A stretch of DNA of 64,000 nucleotides, taken from assembly GCF_018403685.1 (NCBI RefSeq), contig NZ_BOVK01000037.1:1-64000 (forward strand), written 5' to 3'. The notes beneath the pieces were generated by a model, which was given only the letters and a program-made list of their open reading frames with translations, ran no database searches and had not been told where the DNA came from. A program made the translations under genes and the position numbers. Origin of the DNA: Xylanibacillus composti (GTDB lineage Bacteria > Bacillota > Bacilli > Paenibacillales > K13). Shown here piece after piece: positions 52,273 through 60,294 of the stretch. Every line of letters starts with the position of its first letter. The stretch's first letter is position 1.

Positions 52273-53364
52273 CTATAGGTCCTCTTTCCACTTCTTCCGC
52301 GTGAGGTTCACAAGGAACGGTACGAGGAACAGGATGAACAGCAGCCGAAACACTTGATATGCCGTCACCTGCGCGTCATTCGCGCCCAGCTGCATCGCCG
52401 TAACCGCAACTTCGCCCAGGCCGCCGGGCGAAAGCGCCAGAAACCAGGTGATGATCGAGCCTTCCGCAACGGCAGAGATGGCCCATGCGGCCGCAAGCGT
52501 CAAGCTGACGAAGAAGCCCCCTGCTGCCAGCGCCAGCGGGGCAAGCCGTTTATTCTCCAGCAGAATGCGCAGCCGCACCCGGCTGCCGATGAACAAGCCG
52601 ATGCAGGCTTGCGCGGCAGCGGTAAGCAGCTCAGGCACCTCAGGCCAGGCAAAACCGGATGCGGCCAACACGCCGACTAGCAGCACCGGTCCAAGAAATT
52701 CGCCGGCCGGCACCTTCATGCGTCTGAGCAGCCAAGCGGCAAGCGGGACAGCAGGGAGCAGCAGGTAGCCATAGAAGGAAGGCGCGGCGAGAGACGCCTC
52801 TGCTATCTGAGCCGCCGGCCCTTGCCCGGCCGCTGCAGCTCCTTCGGATGTACCGGCATGCGCCATCCAGGCTGCGGTGAACGGAACGGTGTACAAGACG
52901 ACCAAAATGCGGCAAGTCTGTACGATAGCTACCGTTCCCGCATCCGCACGGCTGTCGCTATCCGCTACGATGACCATTTGCGTCAACCCGCCCGGCGAGC
53001 ATCCCAGAATGCCGCTCACCGTATCGATACGGGCCAGCTTCGCAAACAGCCAGCCGACTAGGAAGCCGAGCACCAGCCACAAGAGCGCCGTAGCCATCAT
53101 GAAGGGCAGGTCATGCAGAATGGTGACAGCCGTCGCCTTCGTCATGGACCGCCCCAGCAAATAAGCGACGACCACTACGCCCGCATCCCCGAGTATACGC
53201 GGCCACGCAATGCGCTGCGGCCAAGCCGTCTTGACTGTCATCATGGCGAAGGCGGGGCCAAGCATCCAGGCAAGCGGCAAGCCGACCAGCTGAAACAAGC
53301 CGCCGCCGGCCAATGCGGCAGCGGCGGCGCAAGCAATTCCTGTATACGGTATCGCAGGCTTCAA
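52273..53364 (-). CDS. AbrB-family (ammonia-monooxygenase-like) membrane protein
   Basis: A 363-residue integral membrane protein with ten or so helices and an internal duplication (two AbrB_Dup-type halves, Pfam PF05145 style): GLPLAWMLGPAFAMM in the first half and LSPGGLGEVAVTAMQLGAN in the second; SPGG motifs recur (CSPGGLTQMVIVADS). Despite the name these are not transcription factors; substrates are unknown. The start is TTG 53364, which overlaps the stop of the upstream dehydrogenase gene, so the two are translationally coupled. That coupling suggests transport of a hydroxy- or keto-acid. Confidence 0.88.
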   Translation of the reverse strand: MKPAIPYTGIACAAAAALAGGGLFQLVGLPLAWMLGPAFAMMTVKTAWPQRIAWPRILGDAGVVVVAYLLGRSMTKATAVTILHDLPFMMATALLWLVLGFLVGWLFAKLARIDTVSGILGCSPGGLTQMVIVADSDSRADAGTVAIVQTCRILVVLYTVPFTAAWMAHAGTSEGAAAAGQGPAAQIAEASLAAPSFYGYLLLPAVPLAAWLLRRMKVPAGEFLGPVLLVGVLAASGFAWPEVPELLTAAAQACIGLFIGSRVRLRILLENKRLAPLALAAGGFFVSLTLAAAWAISAVAEGSIITWFLALSPGGLGEVAVTAMQLGANDAQVTAYQVFRLLFILFLVPFLVNLTRKKWKEDL

Positions 53365-54329
53365 TATCCTGCGTTCCTGTCAACCAGATTGTGAAGAGGC
53401 TCTCCGGCCAAGAACCGTCGGAGATTGGCGGAGAGCAGCTCCATTCTCCGTTCCTCCTTGCGCGGTGATACCCCGACAGAATGCGACGTAATGATCACAT
53501 TCGGCATTCCCCAGAGCGGACTCTCCTCCGGGAGCGGCTCCACCTCGGTCACATCCAGTCCTGCTCCGAACAACGCGCCTTCTTGCAAGGCCTGAATCAA
53601 TGCTCTCTCATCTACAGTCGGTCCTCTGCCTACGTTAATCAGAACAGCGCCCCGCTTGATTTTGGCGATCCGGTCTGCATGAAGGAATCCCCTCGTCTCT
53701 TCCGTCAGGGGAAGGGCCATCACAACGAAATCGGAAACAGCCAGCAGCTCCTCCACCTCTTCAATCGGATAAAGACGATCTACATAGGGAGGCGGGGCAT
53801 CCGGATTGCGCTTGACCGCAACGACTCGAGCGCCAAGCGCCTTCGCCCGCTTGGCCGTCTCACCGCCGATGCCGCCCAAACCAATGACACCGACCGTAGA
53901 GGATTGGATTTCCAGGCAGAGCGGATTTCGCTTCCATCTCTTGTTCTGCTGCTGGTCGAAATGGACGTGCAGCTGCCGCGCGAACGCCAGCATAAGCGCC
54001 AGGGCATGTTCCGCACCCGGTACATTGAACACGCCGCTTGCATTCGTCAGGGCGACATCCTCCCTTAGGTAAGGATTATTCGTATAGCCGTTGGCACCCG
54101 CACTTTGCAGCTGCACCCACTTCAAATTCGGCAGGGCTTCCAGCTGCTCGCGCGTCGGCCAGCCGACGAACACTTCCGCATCCAGGAGCTCCTCTTGCCG
54201 TGCAAGGAATTCATCCTTGCGCAAATCCACAAAGGTCACTTCGGGAAACTCATCCGCAAGCTGTCGAACCAATTTCACATCAGGGTCATAGTCTCCGCTT
54301 CGGCAAAGAATCACTTTTGTCCGTTTCAT
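53361..54329 (-). CDS. D-2-hydroxyacid dehydrogenase
   Basis: A 322-residue NAD(P)-dependent D-2-hydroxyacid dehydrogenase that interconverts a 2-keto acid and a D-2-hydroxy acid. The cofactor fold is GVIGLGGIGGETAKRAKALGA at about 140-160 with a basic residue pattern after it (VKRNP) favouring NADP. The catalytic Arg is in NVGRGPTVDERAL, and His in ITSHSVG. Start chosen at ATG 54329 after AAGGAGGG. It overlaps the AbrB-family transporter gene. Substrate specificity cannot be read. Confidence 0.92.
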   Translation of the reverse strand: MKRTKVILCRSGDYDPDVKLVRQLADEFPEVTFVDLRKDEFLARQEELLDAEVFVGWPTREQLEALPNLKWVQLQSAGANGYTNNPYLREDVALTNASGVFNVPGAEHALALMLAFARQLHVHFDQQQNKRWKRNPLCLEIQSSTVGVIGLGGIGGETAKRAKALGARVVAVKRNPDAPPPYVDRLYPIEEVEELLAVSDFVVMALPLTEETRGFLHADRIAKIKRGAVLINVGRGPTVDERALIQALQEGALFGAGLDVTEVEPLPEESPLWGMPNVIITSHSVGVSPRKEERRMELLSANLRRFLAGEPLHNLVDRNAGY

Positions 54330-54505
54330 ATCTAGTCCCTCCTTGCTCTCCCCTTCATTATACGGGTTGCCCAAGCTGCTGTTAATGACTAACCTGAACG
54401 TGCTTAAGTAACCTTTTTGTAACTAGGGGGGGAGGAAAACTTCTGGCAGGACAAGACATGCATGATGGAATCAGAAGCATCGCAGGCCTTTTGCGCGTCA
54501 GTTTC

Positions 54506-55204
54506 TCAGATTTCGCTTCCTTCCAAAGCGCGTTCGCGATAAGCCCGGCAATAATCGTCAATACGCTGGACGAGGCCCTCGTCCACTTCCTTGAATGTCA
54601 CGGCAATCCGATAATAGTCTTGCCGGTACGGCGATATTCTCGCAATATCCCCATACACATCGAACGGGGCCGCGAAGCCCGGGAGATCCACCCGTATCTT
54701 CAAATACAAAGGCGAAAACAACCGCTTCTTCGTCAGGAAGGACAGCCCGCCTCCGCAAACGTCAATCATATCGGCCTCGAACGGAACGCCATGATGCGTG
54801 GATCTGCCGCGAACCCCCACGATGGAGCAAGTGATCGGCAGGACTGTCGGAAAGTCAATGCGAATAAACTTCCGATTCTCACTTGAATGCAGATGAACCG
54901 GCACTTCCAGCATGGCTGTAAACGTACGATCTGTGCATGCCTGATCGATCACATTCACAAAGGCGAAATAAGGCACCCCTCTATCGCGAATGGAGAGCTC
55001 CACAAACTCAATGGTGCAAATCGTTTTTAACGGATGCTCGTCTTCTATCGGAAGGCTGACCGTTATTTGGCAAGGCCGGCTCTCTACGATTTGAAACTGG
55101 TCTTCATAGCACAGGGCTTCGCCCTGGTCATCCTTGCCTACAATGATCAACTGGCAGTTCGACTGCTGGCGAAATATGTGCTCGGCAAACGTTTCAGTAT
55201 TCAT
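54506..55204 (-). CDS. PilZ-domain protein, putative cyclic-di-GMP effector
   Basis: A 232-residue protein with a YcgR-like layout: an N-terminal beta-barrel of about 100 residues, then a PilZ domain starting with the RxxxR motif in ENRKFIRIDFP near 115 and, in place of (D/N)xSxxG, the variant DVCGGGLSF near 150 (Ser to Cys). The rest follows the family (SPLYLKIRVDLPG..; YYRIAVTFKEVDEG). It likely binds cyclic-di-GMP and affects motility or surface polymer synthesis. It stands alone; the only other visible link to this second messenger is the riboswitch at 20.5 kb. Confidence 0.82.
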   Translation of the reverse strand: MNTETFAEHIFRQQSNCQLIIVGKDDQGEALCYEDQFQIVESRPCQITVSLPIEDEHPLKTICTIEFVELSIRDRGVPYFAFVNVIDQACTDRTFTAMLEVPVHLHSSENRKFIRIDFPTVLPITCSIVGVRGRSTHHGVPFEADMIDVCGGGLSFLTKKRLFSPLYLKIRVDLPGFAAPFDVYGDIARISPYRQDYYRIAVTFKEVDEGLVQRIDDYCRAYRERALEGSEI

Positions 55205-55445
55205 GAAAAATCACCATATTTTCTTTGTATTGCGCAACTGATCCTGTGTATTGCAAATGCAATAAAAAGACATGAATCGATCAAAAGCACTACATACTAT
55301 ATTCCAAAAACACGTCCAAAGTCCTGCCTCATGCACATGGTTTTTTCGATTTTATGCAGAACCTTTGGCACAGGCCGATTTTCTCTCCCCTTTTCTCTTA
55401 GGAAAAAAGTACCGCACCTCGTGCATCAGCCAATTCAACTTATGT

Positions 55446-55488
55446 AAAAAAACACCGCCCTCCGTGGCGAGCAGCGGAAAGCGGTGTG
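55446..55488 (-). terminator. rho-independent terminator of the amidase gene
   Basis: On the minus strand CACCGC / GCGGTG flanks a GC-rich inner stem and is followed by seven T; about 40 bp past the stop at 55529. Confidence 0.85.
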
Positions 55489-55528
55489 CCAATTCGTGCC
55501 GTATAGTCTATCAGAATGGAAGTGCAGT

Positions 55529-56392
55529 CTATTCTTCCTGCCAGTCCGGATACAAGTCGGTGCGTCGATCCCTCCATGTCGTCACCGATCCGGACTTGCG
55601 CACCTCATAAAGCAGCTCCAAATCGAGATCCGCGGTGACAACCATATCGTTGTTCAACTCGCCTTCAGCGAGAATGCCGCGCGGCGGAAAGGGAATATCG
55701 TTCGGCGCAATCATGGCCGCCTGCCCGAAGTTCGCGCGCATAAAATCGACCGTCGGGAGCGAACCGACTGTCCCTGTCGTCACCACGTACACCTGATTCT
55801 CGATCGCTCTGGCGTGGCAAGTGTATCGGACCCGATGGAAGCCGTGGCGGTCATCCGTGCAGGACGGACAGAAGATGACATCCGCCCCTTTCGCTTTGGC
55901 CATGCGGACGATTTCCGGAAATTCAATATCGTAACAGGTCAGGAGGGCAATCGTGCCTTTCTCTGTTTCGAACACCTGGAGTCCTTCGCCTGCGCTCATC
56001 CCCCACTCCTTCACCTCGGTCGGGGTAATATGCAGCTTGGCCTGCTCGGCAACGCGCCCGTCCGGGTAGAACAAGTGGGCCACGTTGTACAGCTGTCCTT
56101 CACGGCGAATCACGTGAGTGCCGCCAATTATATGCATGCCTGACTGCTTGGCAAGACCGGAGAACAACTGAAGATACCGTTCGGTGAAATCGGGCAAATC
56201 CTGTATCGTCAACGCCGAGCCGTCATCGCCGCCGATGGACATCAGCTGCGTCGTCATAAACTCGGGGAACAAAATAAATTCAGCATCATATTCTTGCGCA
56301 TTCTTCACGTAATGCTCAACCTGCTTGGCGAACTCGTCGAACGAGCGGATCGTATGCAGGTGATACTGCACAGCAGAAACGCGAAATTTCAT
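55529..56392 (-). CDS. carbon-nitrogen hydrolase (nitrilase superfamily amidase)
   Basis: A 287-residue cytoplasmic hydrolase of an amide, carbamoyl or nitrile bond. The Glu-Lys-Cys triad is visible: FPEF near residue 43, AKLHITP near 119 and LTCYDIEFPE near 153; the invariant CHARAIENQVYVV and VGSLPTVDFM follow. The family includes omega-amidase, N-carbamoyl amidases and others; this one cannot be assigned to a branch by eye. It is the last gene of the minus-strand cluster from 64 kb, separated from the FAH gene by a terminator, so it may have its own promoter. Confidence 0.9.
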   Translation of the reverse strand: MKFRVSAVQYHLHTIRSFDEFAKQVEHYVKNAQEYDAEFILFPEFMTTQLMSIGGDDGSALTIQDLPDFTERYLQLFSGLAKQSGMHIIGGTHVIRREGQLYNVAHLFYPDGRVAEQAKLHITPTEVKEWGMSAGEGLQVFETEKGTIALLTCYDIEFPEIVRMAKAKGADVIFCPSCTDDRHGFHRVRYTCHARAIENQVYVVTTGTVGSLPTVDFMRANFGQAAMIAPNDIPFPPRGILAEGELNNDMVVTADLDLELLYEVRKSGSVTTWRDRRTDLYPDWQEE

Positions 56393-56536
56393 CTCTCATC
56401 CTCCTGTCGGCTGTATGCATCCCGGGCTTCCCCAGCCCGTTGCCGGCGAAATCCGAATCAACCATATTATAGACGTTTGCGCCCAAGATGCAAGGAGAAA
56501 TAGACGGAAGCTCCTGCGGCTGCCTGCAGCCCGGCG

Positions 56537-56578
56537 AAAAAAAACCGCACAGTCCGGGGGTTTCACCCGTCTGTACGG
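56537..56578 (-). terminator. rho-independent terminator after the FAH-family gene
   Basis: Imperfect long stem CCGTACAGACGGG / CCCGGACTGTGCGG on the minus strand, followed by eight T. It closes the long minus-strand operon. Confidence 0.85.
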
Positions 56579-56600
56579 CTTAGCCTGAGCATTCGCACCC

Positions 56601-57230
56601 TTAAGCCAGACACACCCGGCAGCTGCCTAACTGTTCCTCTCCCCAGTAGAGCGCCATCCGGTCTCCGTCCGCAATACGGCCGACACCTGCCGGAGTTCCC
56701 GTGTAGATCACATCGCCTTCAGCCAGGCCGTAATGGCCGCCGATATGGTCGATGAGCGTCTGCACATCGAAGATCATGTCGCGGACATGTCCCCGCTGCA
56801 CCTCGTCATCATTGATGCGCAGAGAGAAGGACGCCGCTTCCAATATTTCCGTTCCCGCAGCCGGCAAAAACCGCGTCAACGGCGCCGCTGCCCGGAACCC
56901 CTTCGCCTTCAGCCATGGATGCTGCTTCTGCTTGAGCTCCTCCTGCAGATCGCGCAGAGTGAAGTCAATGCCGAGGGCGAAGTCGGACACCAGCGCTGCC
57001 GCCTTCATCCCGCGCTCGTACGCGGCGCCTATGCGCACGACCAACTCGGCTTCATAGTGAACCTGGCCGTATCCGCCCGGAAGCACAATGTCTCCGCCGT
57101 CCATGGGAACTAGCGCATGGGTCGGCTTCATGAAGATCATCGGACTCTTCGGCACGGCATTGCCCAGCTCCTCCGCATGCAGCTTGTAGTTTCTTCCGAC
57201 ACAGTACACATTTCGGATCGTTGCCAACAT
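56601..57230 (-). CDS. fumarylacetoacetate-hydrolase-family protein (acylpyruvase-like)
   Basis: A 209-residue single-domain FAH protein similar in size and motifs to E. coli YcgM and acylpyruvase FAHD1: YCVGRNYKLHAEELGN, MIFMKPTHAL, the metal-binding HYEAELVVRIG, IDFTLRDLQ, WLKAKGFRAAAP and YTGTPAGVG. Such enzymes cleave acylpyruvates to pyruvate and an acid or decarboxylate oxaloacetate. The start chosen is ATG 57230, seven bases after AAGGAG. It follows the DpaA-like gene by 11 bp, so the two are cotranscribed. Its presence suggests that a pyruvate-containing intermediate is handled by this cluster. Confidence 0.9.
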   Translation of the reverse strand: MLATIRNVYCVGRNYKLHAEELGNAVPKSPMIFMKPTHALVPMDGGDIVLPGGYGQVHYEAELVVRIGAAYERGMKAAALVSDFALGIDFTLRDLQEELKQKQHPWLKAKGFRAAAPLTRFLPAAGTEILEAASFSLRINDDEVQRGHVRDMIFDVQTLIDHIGGHYGLAEGDVIYTGTPAGVGRIADGDRMALYWGEEQLGSCRVCLA

Positions 57231-57241
57231 CGAATCGCTCC

Positions 57242-58120
57242 TTACAGCTGATCCAGCAGATTGCGGATGCTCAGGAACTGGGCATACCCCGAGTGAATCG
57301 GCGCCTTCCCCGCCTGGCCGCGCGCCCATACGACGTGCAGCCCTTGAGCCTTGCCGGCGTCGTGATCGATCCCTCCGGGAGGAGAGGCCAAGTCCATCAC
57401 CAGCGCATCCTTGCGCACGCTGTCCAGCACATCGCTGTCCAGCATCATCGATGGTACAGTATTATACAGCAACACCGCTTGAGCCGCAGCCTGCTTCAGC
57501 TCCTCCTTGCTTGTCCCGCACACATCGTGCCCGTCTGCATAAGCCCGCACCTTGACCTCCGGACGCCGGGCGGCAACGGTCACCTTCGCGCCCATGCCGC
57601 GCAGATTTTTCGCAAGCAGAGTAGCGATGCGTCCGTAGCCAACAACAAGCGCGGTGGAGCCGTGGATCGTATGATCTGTTTCCTGCACAGTGACGGAGAT
57701 CGCCCCTTCTGCAGTCGGAATGGCGTGCATTACCTGAAGGTAATCGTCATCCTTCAGGTCGAAGAAGCGAATGTCCCGCGACTTCCCCTTCTCTCGAATC
57801 GTTGGCGTGGCAGTACCGCTGAAGAAGCAGCCCTGCGGCTTGATCGCAGCCATCGCTTCTTCGGTCATGACCAACTCCTCCGGCGCGGCCGGCGCATACA
57901 GCACGTCGCCCGCCGCAATCCCCGGCACCGGAGCAATGACGATATCCGCATCCCGCACCGCCTCCAACAGACTGGAGGTCATCAGCTCCACATAGTCCGG
58001 ATGCTCGACCACGCCATAAGTGGCTACTGCGGCGCCCAGTTCCAGAAAATTGCGGGCAATCTCCAATTCACGCTTGTCCCCGCCCAATACAGCGACTTTT
58101 GTTCCCTCGAATTTATACAT
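57242..58120 (-). CDS. dipicolinate synthase subunit A-like dehydrogenase
   Basis: A 292-residue protein resembling SpoVFA/DpaA, which with flavoprotein DpaB oxidises dihydrodipicolinate in spores. Shared features: VAVLGGDKRELEIARNF at the start, IPTAEGAISVTVQETDHTIHG, a Rossmann VVGYGRIATLLAKNLRGMGA near 165, NTVPSMMLDSDVL and MDLASPPGGIDHDAG. There is no dpaB next to it, nor the asd-dapG genes of the spore operon; it instead overlaps a DapA-like aldolase gene by 8 bp inside an importer cluster. It is therefore more likely a paralogue with a different pyridine-like or imine substrate than the spore enzyme. Confidence 0.85.
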   Translation of the reverse strand: MYKFEGTKVAVLGGDKRELEIARNFLELGAAVATYGVVEHPDYVELMTSSLLEAVRDADIVIAPVPGIAAGDVLYAPAAPEELVMTEEAMAAIKPQGCFFSGTATPTIREKGKSRDIRFFDLKDDDYLQVMHAIPTAEGAISVTVQETDHTIHGSTALVVGYGRIATLLAKNLRGMGAKVTVAARRPEVKVRAYADGHDVCGTSKEELKQAAAQAVLLYNTVPSMMLDSDVLDSVRKDALVMDLASPPGGIDHDAGKAQGLHVVWARGQAGKAPIHSGYAQFLSIRNLLDQL

Positions 58121-59024
58121 GGACCTCGTTCTCCTTCCTGTATGTTTCCCAGATGACTTTGAACTCCTCGACCGCTTCGGAGCCGAGCGAGCGGAATGGC
58201 ACGCGGACCGCGCCTGCCTTCAGACCGGCAACCTCCATCGCCGTCTTGATGGCGGCCGGCTGCCCGTGCTTCTTGCAAAAATCGCGGATTGGCTGCCAGC
58301 TGTAGTACAGCTTGCGCGCCGCTGCCAGCTCTCCCCGCTCCACCAGCTTGTACAGGCTCACATAATCGCCCGGAATCAGATTGGCCAATGTAGACGTGCA
58401 GCCGTGCATGCCCAGTGCGAGCGCGCCCAGAATGACACCGTCCGATCCGTTCAGGATGGACATCTTGTCTCCTGCCAGCGCCATCGTCTTCGCCTGCACA
58501 TGCAGATCCGTGTTGGCCTGCTTGACTCCGATCACATAGTCCAGCTCAGCCAATTCGGCCAACTGCTCCGGCGACAAGTTCAGCCCGATGCTTGTGCTGT
58601 TGTAAATCATAATTGGAAAAGGTACTGCTTCGATAATCGATTCGAAGTGGCGCTTAATATCCGCATGGCCAACCTCCGCCACATAGGGCGGCGTAATCAT
58701 GGCACCGTCCGCGCCGGCCGCCTTGGCTGCCTTCGTCAGCGCAATCGCCTCCGGCGTACCGCTCGCCGCCGTGCAGCAGATGAGCGGCACTTTGCCGCCA
58801 ACCGCCTCTGCCGCTGCCGCGAACAAGGCCGCTCTCTCCTCCATGCTCATGCTCGGATATTCGGCGAACGTTCCGCCGACGACAACCCCGTGAACGCCAG
58901 CCTCCAGATAGGTCTCTATATTGCTGCGAAGCGCATCCAGATCGAGACTGCCGTCTTCCCGCATCGGGGTAATCGCCAAGACGTAAATGCCCTTCATCGC
59001 GGCTTGCAAAGCTTGTAGCTCCAT
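58113..59024 (-). CDS. dihydrodipicolinate synthase/N-acetylneuraminate lyase-family aldolase
   Basis: A 303-residue TIM-barrel Schiff-base aldolase of the DapA/NanA superfamily, which binds pyruvate through Lys. Seen: GVVVGGTFAEYPSMSMEER (the pyruvate-binding loop, usually GTTGE), PIMIYNSTSIG (catalytic Tyr, residue about 135) and the Schiff-base Lys in VIGVKQANTD near 163. The Arg that true DapA has a few residues after the Tyr (YN.pgR) is missing, so it is probably not the lysine-pathway enzyme. Start at ATG 59024 behind GGGAGG. It overlaps the DpaA-like gene, mimicking the dapA-dpaA gene pairing of spore formers. Confidence 0.88.
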   Translation of the reverse strand: MELQALQAAMKGIYVLAITPMREDGSLDLDALRSNIETYLEAGVHGVVVGGTFAEYPSMSMEERAALFAAAAEAVGGKVPLICCTAASGTPEAIALTKAAKAAGADGAMITPPYVAEVGHADIKRHFESIIEAVPFPIMIYNSTSIGLNLSPEQLAELAELDYVIGVKQANTDLHVQAKTMALAGDKMSILNGSDGVILGALALGMHGCTSTLANLIPGDYVSLYKLVERGELAAARKLYYSWQPIRDFCKKHGQPAAIKTAMEVAGLKAGAVRVPFRSLGSEAVEEFKVIWETYRKENEVHV

Positions 59025-59049
59025 GGTATGTCCTCCCATTCTGATGTAC

Positions 59050-60264
59050 TCAACGATGCTGTACATGGCGCGTCAGCCAGTCCTTCAGACGCGTCAAGCC
59101 TTCCTCAATAGCTGCCGGCGAAGCGGAGAACGAGATGCGCACATGACGGGAGCTGCCGAAGGCGGAACCGGGCATGAGCACGATTCGGCAGTCCTCCAGA
59201 ACAGCGGCGCAAAATTCGTCCGCTCCGGCAATGCGGCGGCCTCCGAGCTGCTTCCCTATCCATGCGCCGATGTCTGCCCAAACATAGAAAGCGCCGTCGG
59301 GCTGTTCACAGCTGATGCCCGGCAGCTGCCGAACCCCTTCCACTACAGCCTCCCGCCGGTTGCGATAGTCTGCTTGCACGGCATGGATGCTGTCCTGCGG
59401 TCCGGTTAGCGCAGCGACAGCCGCCTGCTGCACCATCGTTGACGGATTGCTCGTCGTATGCGACTGCAGCACCGTCATAGCGCCAATGATGCGGCTCGGG
59501 CCGGCTGCCATACCGAGCCGCCATCCTGTCATGCCGTATCCCTTGGACAGCGAGTGAATGACAATCGTCCTCTCCTTCATGCCCTCCACTGCCGCTATGC
59601 TGCAGTGCCCTTCCGGCGTAAACTGGAACTCGGCATAAACCTCATCGCTAATCACCCACAAGTCGTGCCGCTTGCATACATCTGCGAGCCTGCTCAGCTC
59701 GGCAGCGCTGTACACCGCGCCGGACGGATTGTTCGGGCTGTTCAGGATGACCGCTTTCGTCCTCGCGGTAACTAGCGACTCCAGCTGCTCGGCGGTCAGC
59801 TTGTAGCCGGTCGCCGCGTCAGTCTGCACCATGATCGGCTCGCCGCCAGCGAACTTCACTTGTTCCGGAAAGGAAACCCAGTAAGGCATCGGGATGATGA
59901 CTTGATCTCCTTCACAGCATAAAACATTAACGGCATTAAATAGAGCGTGCTTGCCTCCGACCGTCGCCATCACCTCGTCCGGTTCATAGACAACGCGGGT
60001 GCTTTCCCTCAGCTTCTGCGCAATCGCCCGCTTTAACGGCATGATCCCGCCCGTTGCCGTGTACTTGGAAAAATTGTGTTCAATCGCTCCTATAGCCGCC
60101 TGTTTCACATGCGAGGGAGCGGAGAAGTCCGGCTCCCCCAAACCTAGCAATAGCAAAGTTTCCCCCTCGGCCAGCATAGCTTCTACCTGCTGCTCCAGCT
60201 GTGCGGTCGCCGAGGGCGTCACACGGTCAATCCAGGCAGCCAGGCTTTTCGTTGCCTGACTCAT
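59050..60264 (-). CDS. class I/II pyridoxal-phosphate aminotransferase (AspB-like)
   Basis: A 404-residue aminotransferase. PLP-fold residues include LLLGLGEPDFSAP, ATVGGKHALFNAVN, LNSPNNPSGAVYS (Asn), ISDEVYAEFQF (Asp, Tyr) and the PLP Lys in HSLSKGYGMTGWRLG; the carboxylate-binding Arg is in VRISFSAS. The branch is aspartate/aromatic type I-gamma, but the amino donor and keto acceptor are unknown. It lies 25 bp before the aldolase gene and 30 bp after the binding-protein gene, so it belongs to the uptake and metabolism operon. Confidence 0.92.
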   Translation of the reverse strand: MSQATKSLAAWIDRVTPSATAQLEQQVEAMLAEGETLLLLGLGEPDFSAPSHVKQAAIGAIEHNFSKYTATGGIMPLKRAIAQKLRESTRVVYEPDEVMATVGGKHALFNAVNVLCCEGDQVIIPMPYWVSFPEQVKFAGGEPIMVQTDAATGYKLTAEQLESLVTARTKAVILNSPNNPSGAVYSAAELSRLADVCKRHDLWVISDEVYAEFQFTPEGHCSIAAVEGMKERTIVIHSLSKGYGMTGWRLGMAAGPSRIIGAMTVLQSHTTSNPSTMVQQAAVAALTGPQDSIHAVQADYRNRREAVVEGVRQLPGISCEQPDGAFYVWADIGAWIGKQLGGRRIAGADEFCAAVLEDCRIVLMPGSAFGSSRHVRISFSASPAAIEEGLTRLKDWLTRHVQHR

Positions 60265-60294
60265 TTCCCCATCACCTGCGTTCTATTTGTATGG

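Noticed and set aside
57242-59024. Canonical spore dipicolinate operon (dpaAB-asd-dapG-dapA)
   Set aside because: dpaB, asd and dapG are missing, the aldolase lacks the DapA Arg, and the neighbours are an importer and degradation-type enzymes.
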